NCBI GenBank assembly: GCA_900553285.1
Contig: USCX01000008.1
Coordinates: forward strand, 1-28,149
DNA from: an uncultured Prevotella sp.
GTDB lineage: Bacteria; Bacteroidota; Bacteroidia; Bacteroidales; Bacteroidaceae
Reading direction: 5' to 3'
Length of the DNA stretch: 28,149 bases
Made by a program: the position numbers and the translations under genes. Numbering within the stretch: the stretch's first letter is position 1; each line of letters opens with the position of its first letter. The notes beneath the pieces were generated by a model. That model was not told the DNA's origin. It ran no database searches and saw nothing but the letters and a program-made list of their open reading frames with translations. Shown here piece by piece: positions 23,513 through 28,149 of this stretch.

Positions 23513-23914
23513 TTAATGCTGAGCACGGTTCTTGCGGTCGTGCTGTAACTTGCGGAGATAGAATTTCACTTTCTGACAGGCCTCATCAAACTTGGCGCGG
23601 GCCGTATCCTTTCCTATCGAAGTGGCTGTCTCGGGGAGCGAACGCAAACTGCTGTCGGCCCGATGTAACTCTTCCTGGGCTTCTGCCAGATTGATGGAAT
23701 CCATAAGGATGATGCCGGCTTCACGGGCATTGAGTGCCAAAGGAACCTTCTCACGCAAATCCTTGATCTGTTGCCGTGCGGCCTCATATTCGCCCGCCGC
23801 CAGCTGCACACGTGCACGCGAAAGGTAGTCATTGCCTGCCACTTCGGGCGAAACCTCTTCCTTGCAGGCCGTAACGATAAGCCCCACGGCCAGGGCGATT
23901 AGGAGCTTTTTCAT
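23513..23914 (-). CDS. Small coiled-coil lipoprotein
   Basis: A 133-aa lipoprotein: MKKLLIALAVGLIVTAC gives a lipobox Cys17. The mature part is charged and helical, with LSRARVQLAAGEYEAARQQIKDLREKVPLALNAREAGI (about 33-70). That looks like a tetratricopeptide-like helical pair that recurs in Bacteroidales lipoproteins. A basic tail (FYLRKLQHDRKNRAQH) ends the protein. Function unknown. An in-frame frame opens as far up as 24142, but the intervening region holds the divergent promoter area and overlaps the neighbouring CCA-adding gene, so the start is the ATG at 23914 (or 23923, MHNMKK). A TACTTTTA box (23941-23948, minus) is a near-consensus -7. Confidence 0.85.
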   Translation of the reverse strand: MKKLLIALAVGLIVTACKEEVSPEVAGNDYLSRARVQLAAGEYEAARQQIKDLREKVPLALNAREAGIILMDSINLAEAQEELHRADSSLRSLPETATSIGKDTARAKFDEACQKVKFYLRKLQHDRKNRAQH

Positions 23915-23940
23915 ATTGTGCATTTCGTCTCTTTGGGCTG

Positions 23941-23948
23941 TAAAAGTA
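23941..23948 (-). promoter_or_regulatory. Possible -7 element for the small lipoprotein gene
   Basis: TACTTTTA on the minus strand differs from TAnnTTTG only in the last base and lies 18-27 nt before the two candidate ATGs. Confidence 0.4.
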
Positions 23949-23970
23949 CGAATAATTCGGATAAGTTTGC

Positions 23971-23978
23971 TAATTTTG
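23971..23978 (+). promoter_or_regulatory. -7 element for the CCA-adding enzyme gene
   Basis: TAATTTTG matches TAnnTTTG and ends only 10 nt before the ATG at 23989, so the mRNA would be nearly leaderless or start at the next ATG (23998). Confidence 0.6.
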
Positions 23979-23988
23979 CCAGCCGAAT

Positions 23989-25440
23989 ATGCCTGAAATG
24001 ATTGAATTGACCCGAAAACAAATCCTACGATACCTCGACGCCCCATTGTTCCACCTGTTGACCGAAACGGCCGACGGTCTTGGCCTTGCCTGCTATTTGG
24101 TGGGAGGATATGTGCGCGACCTTTTTCTCGAACGGCCCACAAACGACATTGACATTGTGGTCGTGGGAAGCGGCATTCAGATGGCCGAGGCTTTTGCGGG
24201 AAAACTCGGGAAGGGGGCCTGCCTGTCCGTGTTCAAGCACTTCGGTACGGCGCAGGTGAAGTTCCGTCAGCAGGAAATCGAGTTTGTCGGTGCACGCCGT
24301 GAAAGTTACAGCCACGATTCGCGCAAACCCATTGTTGAGGACGGGACTCTCGAAGATGATCAGAACCGCCGCGATTTCACCATCAACGCCATGGCCATCA
24401 GCCTGAACCAATCCAGTTTAGGCGAGTTGGTCGATCCTTTCGATGGGGTAGGCGACCTGAAACGCCGGCTCATCCGAACCCCGCTCGATCCCGACATCAC
24501 ATTCAGCGACGACCCCCTGCGCATGATGCGGTGTGTGCGTTTTGCCACGCAGTTGGATTTCCAAATCGACGGGGTCACGTTCTCAGCCCTCTCACGCAAC
24601 CGGGAACGTATCCGAATCATCAGTGCCGAACGCATAATCGAAGAACTGAACAAAATCATGCTGTCGCCTCATCCTTCAATCGGTTTCACAGCTCTTCGAG
24701 AATGTGGCTTACTGGAACTCATACTCCCGGAACTGGTGGCGCTCGATTGCGTGGAGACACGCAACGGCCGCTCGCATAAAAACAACTTTTACCATACGCT
24801 TGAAGTGCTCGACAACGTGTCGCGCCGCAGCGACAACCTATGGCTCCGCTGGGCTGCGCTGCTCCATGACATAGGCAAACCGCGCAGCAAGCGGTGGGAA
24901 CCGGCCCTCGGGTGGACGTTCCATAACCACAATTACTTGGGCGAAAAAATGGTGCCGGGCATTTTCCGCCGACTGAAACTGCCCCTCGACGAACGCATGA
25001 AATACGTAAAAAAACTTGTCGGACTGCACATGCGCCCCATCGCCATCGCGGATGACATCGTGACCGACAGCGCCGTGCGTCGCCTTCTGTTCGAAGCCGG
25101 CAACGCCATTGACGACCTCATGCTGCTCTGCGAAGCCGACATCACCAGCAAGAACGAGCGACGGAAAAAGAACTTCCTGAACAACTTCCAACTTGTCCGG
25201 AAAAAACTTATCGATATCGAAGAAAAGGACCGCATACGCAACTTCCAGCCTCCGGTGGACGGACAGGAAATCATGACGCTGTTCGGACTGACGCCTTGCC
25301 GCGAAGTCGGATTGCTCAAAACCGCACTGAAAGACGCTATCCTTGATGGCAAAGTGCCCAACGAACACGATGCAGCCCTTCGCTTCGTCATCCAACATGC
25401 TGCCAGCCACGGTCTTACGCCTATACCACAAGCACAATAA
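23989..25440 (+). CDS. CCA-adding tRNA nucleotidyltransferase with HD domain
   Basis: This 483-aa enzyme belongs to the class II polyA polymerase/CCA transferase family, which adds or repairs CCA at tRNA 3' ends. The nucleotidyltransferase head has LVGGYVRDLFLERPTNDIDIVV (Gly39-Gly40, Asp53 and Asp55 as metal ligands) and DFTINAMAI (about 132-140) with DPFDGVGDLKRR and RFATQLDF. A C-terminal HD domain is marked by WAALLHDIGKP (about 287-297) and a further conserved LVGLHMRP. Because neither tRNA in this window encodes CCA, such an enzyme is essential here. A polyA polymerase role is the alternative within the family, but the HD domain and tRNA context favour CCA addition. Start at 23989 fits the promoter; 23998 is possible. 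The next gene starts 12 nt after the stop. Confidence 0.93.
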   Translation: MPEMIELTRKQILRYLDAPLFHLLTETADGLGLACYLVGGYVRDLFLERPTNDIDIVVVGSGIQMAEAFAGKLGKGACLSVFKHFGTAQVKFRQQEIEFVGARRESYSHDSRKPIVEDGTLEDDQNRRDFTINAMAISLNQSSLGELVDPFDGVGDLKRRLIRTPLDPDITFSDDPLRMMRCVRFATQLDFQIDGVTFSALSRNRERIRIISAERIIEELNKIMLSPHPSIGFTALRECGLLELILPELVALDCVETRNGRSHKNNFYHTLEVLDNVSRRSDNLWLRWAALLHDIGKPRSKRWEPALGWTFHNHNYLGEKMVPGIFRRLKLPLDERMKYVKKLVGLHMRPIAIADDIVTDSAVRRLLFEAGNAIDDLMLLCEADITSKNERRKKNFLNNFQLVRKKLIDIEEKDRIRNFQPPVDGQEIMTLFGLTPCREVGLLKTALKDAILDGKVPNEHDAALRFVIQHAASHGLTPIPQAQ

Positions 25441-25452
25441 ATCATCACTCCC

Positions 25453-26340
25453 ATGCCCTTTCACAAGACCAAGCACCGCACCTTTACCGTCAAGGAGGAA
25501 ACCACGCTACTCCCTTTCATCATGAAAGCCTTCGACGGCATCAGCCGCAACAAGGCCAAAGCCATCCTGGCTGGCAGCGTGAAAGTCGACCGGCGCAACG
25601 TCTCCCAGTTCGACTATCGCCTCCGTCCCGGCCAGGTGGTCGAGATCAGTTCGCGCCGCGACCCTGCGGAACTGCGGAACCACTTTGTGAAAATCATATA
25701 CGAAGACGCGCACCTCGTCGTCATCGACAAGGCCAACGGCATCCTCTCCATGGCTTCCGGAACGAACAGCTACTGCGTCAAAAAAGTGCTCGACGAGTAT
25801 TTCCGGGCCCATCACTACCGCTGCACGGCACATGTCGTCCACCGGCTTGACCGCGAGACGTCGGGCCTGATGATATATGCCAAGACGATGGAGGCCGAGC
25901 AAATCCTCGAACACAACTGGCACGACATCGTGACCGACCGCCGCTACGTTGCCCTCGTCGATGGCACACCCGACCCGCCAGAAGGCGAAATCGAGAGCTG
26001 GCTGAAAGACAACAAAGCCTACGTCACCTATTCCTCCCCGGTCGATAACGGCGGGAAATATGCCTGCACCCGCTATCAAACCGTCAAGACGGGCAAACGC
26101 TACTCGCTCGTCGAACTGAAACTCCTCACCGGTCGTAAGAACCAGATACGTGTCCACATGAAGGAGCTTGGGCATCCGGTTTGCGGCGATGTGAAGTACG
26201 GCAATGGAGCAGACCCCATCCACAGGCTGGCGCTTCATGCTTTCCGGCTGAACTTCTACCACCCCATCACGGGAGAGCTGATGAAATTCGAGACACCTTA
26301 TCCGGCGCCGTTCGTCGAGGCGCTTAAATATGAGCAGTAA
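25453..26340 (+). CDS. RluA/RluD-family 23S rRNA or tRNA pseudouridine synthase
   Basis: This 295-aa enzyme isomerises uridine to pseudouridine in RNA. It has an N-terminal S4-like RNA-binding domain (FDGISRNKAKAILAGSVKVD, about 27-46). The catalytic core includes VVIDKANGILSM and HRLDRETSGLMIYAKT, with Asp133 in HRLDRETSG as the nucleophile. Late motifs are LTGRKNQIRVHM (about 228-239) and GHPVCGDVKYG (about 242-252), typical of the RluA class. Which uridine is modified cannot be told by eye; RluD-like 23S rRNA sites are likeliest with an S4 domain. It is 12 nt downstream of the CCA-adding gene, so both RNA-maturation genes are probably one unit. Confidence 0.94.
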   Translation: MPFHKTKHRTFTVKEETTLLPFIMKAFDGISRNKAKAILAGSVKVDRRNVSQFDYRLRPGQVVEISSRRDPAELRNHFVKIIYEDAHLVVIDKANGILSMASGTNSYCVKKVLDEYFRAHHYRCTAHVVHRLDRETSGLMIYAKTMEAEQILEHNWHDIVTDRRYVALVDGTPDPPEGEIESWLKDNKAYVTYSSPVDNGGKYACTRYQTVKTGKRYSLVELKLLTGRKNQIRVHMKELGHPVCGDVKYGNGADPIHRLALHAFRLNFYHPITGELMKFETPYPAPFVEALKYEQ

Positions 26341-26376
26341 CTCCGCGCATTTTCCCGCATGACCCTATCCGATACG

Positions 26377-26409
26377 GGAGGGGCGACACCATAAAGATGC
26401 CGCCCCTCC
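26377..26409. terminator. Bidirectional hairpin between convergent genes
   Basis: GGAGGGGCG (26377-26385) pairs with CGCCCCTCC (26401-26409), loop 15 nt. It sits 37 nt past the pseudouridine synthase and 30 nt past the lepA stop. No T run on either side. Confidence 0.6.
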
Positions 26410-26438
26410 GTAATGTCGTTCGCTCCGGACAATCTTTT

Positions 26439-28149
26439 TCAATCCAGTTTCAACACAGCCAAAAACGCTTTTTGCGGCACCTGCACGTTGCCGATTTCTT
26501 TCATGCGCTTCTTTCCGCGTTTCTGTTTTTCGAGCAGTTTCCGCTTACGGCTGATGTCACCGCCGTAACACTTCGCCGTCACGTCCTTGCGCACTTGTTT
26601 TACGGTTTCACGGGCTATGATTTTAGCCCCTATGGCGGCCTGGATGGCGATGTCGAACTGCTGGCGGGGCAGAAGTTCTTTCAGTTTCTCGCACATCCGG
26701 CGACCGAACGTCACCGCATTATCCACGTGGGTTAAGGTCGACAGGGCGTCGACGGGCTCACCGTTGAGCAAAATGTCAAGCTTGACGAGTTTAGAGGGGC
26801 GGAACTCCAACGGATGATAGTCAAACGACGCGTAACCCTTTGAAATGGATTTCAGTTTGTCATAGAAGTCTATCACGATTTCCGCCAGAGGCATGTCATA
26901 ATAAATCTCGACGCGGCCGCCCGAAACATATTCCTGTTTGACAAGCTCGCCACGCTTTCCGAGACAAAGGGTCATGATGGGGCCGATGTAGTCGGTCAGG
27001 GTGATGATTGAGGCCCGGATATAAGGTTCTTCGATGTGGTCAATCTCCGTGGTGTCGGGCATTCCGGCAGGATTATGCACCTCTTTCATGTTCCCGTGTT
27101 TGTCATAGACATGGTAACTCACGTTCGGCACGGTCGTAATGACGTTCATGTTGAACTCGCGGTCAAGACGCTCCTGGATAATTTCCATATGGAGCAGACC
27201 GAGGAAGCCGCAGCGGAAACCGAAGCCCAAGGCCACCGACGATTCGGGCTGGAACGTCAGCGAAGCGTCGTTGAGCTGGAGCTTTTCGAGGCTGGTGCGC
27301 AGGTTCTCGAAGTCCTCCGTCTCGATGGGATAGACGCCCGCGAAAACCATCGGCTTCACCTCTTCGAACCCGGCTATCGCCTCGCTGCACGGGTTGGCCA
27401 CGGCGGTAATGGTGTCGCCCACCTTGACCTCCGTGGCGGTCTTGATGCCGCTCACGATATAGCCCACATCGCCACAGTGCAGCACCTTGCGCGGCGAGAG
27501 TTCCATTTTGAGCACGCCGATCTCGTCGGCCGTATATTTCTTCTTGGTGTTGATGAACTCCACTTGCTCACCCTGATGAATCGAGCCGTTCACGATTTTG
27601 AAATAGGCAATGATGCCGCGGAACGAGTTGAACACGCTGTCGAAGATGAGGGCTTGCAGCGGGGCGCCCTCGTCGCCCTTGGGGCAGGGGATGCGCTCTA
27701 CCACGGCGCGGAGCACGTCGTCCACGCCCATGCCCGTCTTTCCAGAGGCACGGATGATTTCCTCGCGCTTGCAACCGAGCAGTTCGATGATTTCGTCCTC
27801 CACTTCCTCGGGCATGGCGTTGGCCATGTCGCACTTGTTGAGGACGGGGATGATTTCGAGGTCGTGTTCGATGGCCATGTAGAGGTTCGAGATGGTCTGC
27901 GCCTGTACGCCCTGCGTGGCGTCGACCACAAGCAGACAGCCCTCGCAGGCGGCGATGCTGCGGCTCACTTCGTAGGCGAAGTCCACGTGGCCCGGCGTGT
28001 CGATGAGGTTCAGAACATAGTCCTGCCCGTCGTCTGCACGATAATCGAGCCGGACGGCGCGCGCCTTGATGGTGATGCCGCGCTCGCGCTCGAGGTCCAT
28101 GTTGTCGAGGATCTGGTCCTCCATCTCGCGCGCAGAAACGGCGTTGCAC
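26439..28149 (-). CDS. lepA: Elongation factor 4 LepA (5' end cut by window)
   Basis: LepA/EF4 is a ribosome-bound translational GTPase involved in back-translocation or initiation fidelity. The frame runs off the right edge, and roughly 25-30 N-terminal residues including the P-loop (G1) are outside. Visible GTPase motifs in order are ERGITIKA (G2), IDTPGHVDF (G3), VLNKCDM (G4) and SGKTGMGV (G5). EF-G-like domains II, III and V follow, then the LepA-specific C-terminal domain (for example YASFDYHPLEFRPSKLVKLDILLNGEPVDALS, then QFDIAIQAAIGAKIIARETVKQVRKDVTAKCYGGDISRKRKLLEKQK). The protein ends GNVQVPQKAFLAVLKLD. No frameshift or missing motif is seen in the portion present. The ATG at 28124 is an internal methionine, not the start. 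Confidence 0.97.
   Translation of the reverse strand, partial: CNAVSAREMEDQILDNMDLERERGITIKARAVRLDYRADDGQDYVLNLIDTPGHVDFAYEVSRSIAACEGCLLVVDATQGVQAQTISNLYMAIEHDLEIIPVLNKCDMANAMPEEVEDEIIELLGCKREEIIRASGKTGMGVDDVLRAVVERIPCPKGDEGAPLQALIFDSVFNSFRGIIAYFKIVNGSIHQGEQVEFINTKKKYTADEIGVLKMELSPRKVLHCGDVGYIVSGIKTATEVKVGDTITAVANPCSEAIAGFEEVKPMVFAGVYPIETEDFENLRTSLEKLQLNDASLTFQPESSVALGFGFRCGFLGLLHMEIIQERLDREFNMNVITTVPNVSYHVYDKHGNMKEVHNPAGMPDTTEIDHIEEPYIRASIITLTDYIGPIMTLCLGKRGELVKQEYVSGGRVEIYYDMPLAEIVIDFYDKLKSISKGYASFDYHPLEFRPSKLVKLDILLNGEPVDALSTLTHVDNAVTFGRRMCEKLKELLPRQQFDIAIQAAIGAKIIARETVKQVRKDVTAKCYGGDISRKRKLLEKQKRGKKRMKEIGNVQVPQKAFLAVLKLD

Noticed and set aside
1..28149. Mobile element, CRISPR array, prophage or restriction island
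   Set aside because: No transposase, integrase, terminal repeats, spaced direct repeats or phage genes were seen. Gene content and promoter style are uniform.

Overview
The window reads as chromosomal DNA of a Bacteroidales bacterium (Bacteroides/Prevotella relatives; base composition around half GC). Three things point there. Many genes and both tRNAs are preceded by the Bacteroidetes -7 element TAnnTTTG. Shine-Dalgarno sequences are mostly absent. Several genes belong to families I know mainly from Bacteroidales: a DUF4494 protein, a Skp/OmpH-like lipoprotein, small conserved membrane and cytosolic proteins, and a Trp/Tyr/Arg-rich secreted protein. I see no insertion sequence, prophage, CRISPR array or integrase, so this is mostly core genome.

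Layout. 1-4400 (minus): a tight operon of pepD (M20C dipeptidase), a predicted beta-helix lipoprotein and dnaB (3' end cut by the window edge); the lipoprotein stop and dnaB start share one base. 4487-5545 (plus): a small membrane protein, an OmpH/Skp-like lipoprotein, then tRNA-Ser(CGA) with its own promoter and a strong hairpin. 5805-5955 (minus): tRNA-Pro(TGG) with promoter and terminator. 6122-8613 (minus): a PLP aminotransferase followed by a LolC/LolE-type FtsX permease. 8962-14997 (plus): a run of DUF4494 protein, YggS-type PLP protein, 63-aa protein, dnaE, trxA (with an extra promoter) and a 108-aa acidic protein, closed by a textbook terminator. 15094-16145 (plus): a secreted protein with a disordered Pro/Arg/Asn tail and a structured 3' region.

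16455-23302 (minus): a tripartite RND efflux operon (membrane fusion lipoprotein, HAE1-type pump, TolC/OprM-type lipoprotein). Its last gene is an LpxA-family acyltransferase that looks divergent at several substrate-site positions. The unit begins at a TAnnTTTG promoter and ends at a T-tailed terminator, with an internal hairpin between pump and outer-membrane factor. This pairing of an efflux pump with an LpxA paralogue is the most interesting item here. 23513-26340: divergent lipoprotein (minus) and CCA-adding enzyme plus RluA-type pseudouridine synthase (plus). 26439-28149 (minus): lepA, lacking its N-terminus at the window edge.

All readings come from inspection by eye. Family names rest on recognised motifs, and residue correspondences to E. 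coli proteins are from memory.
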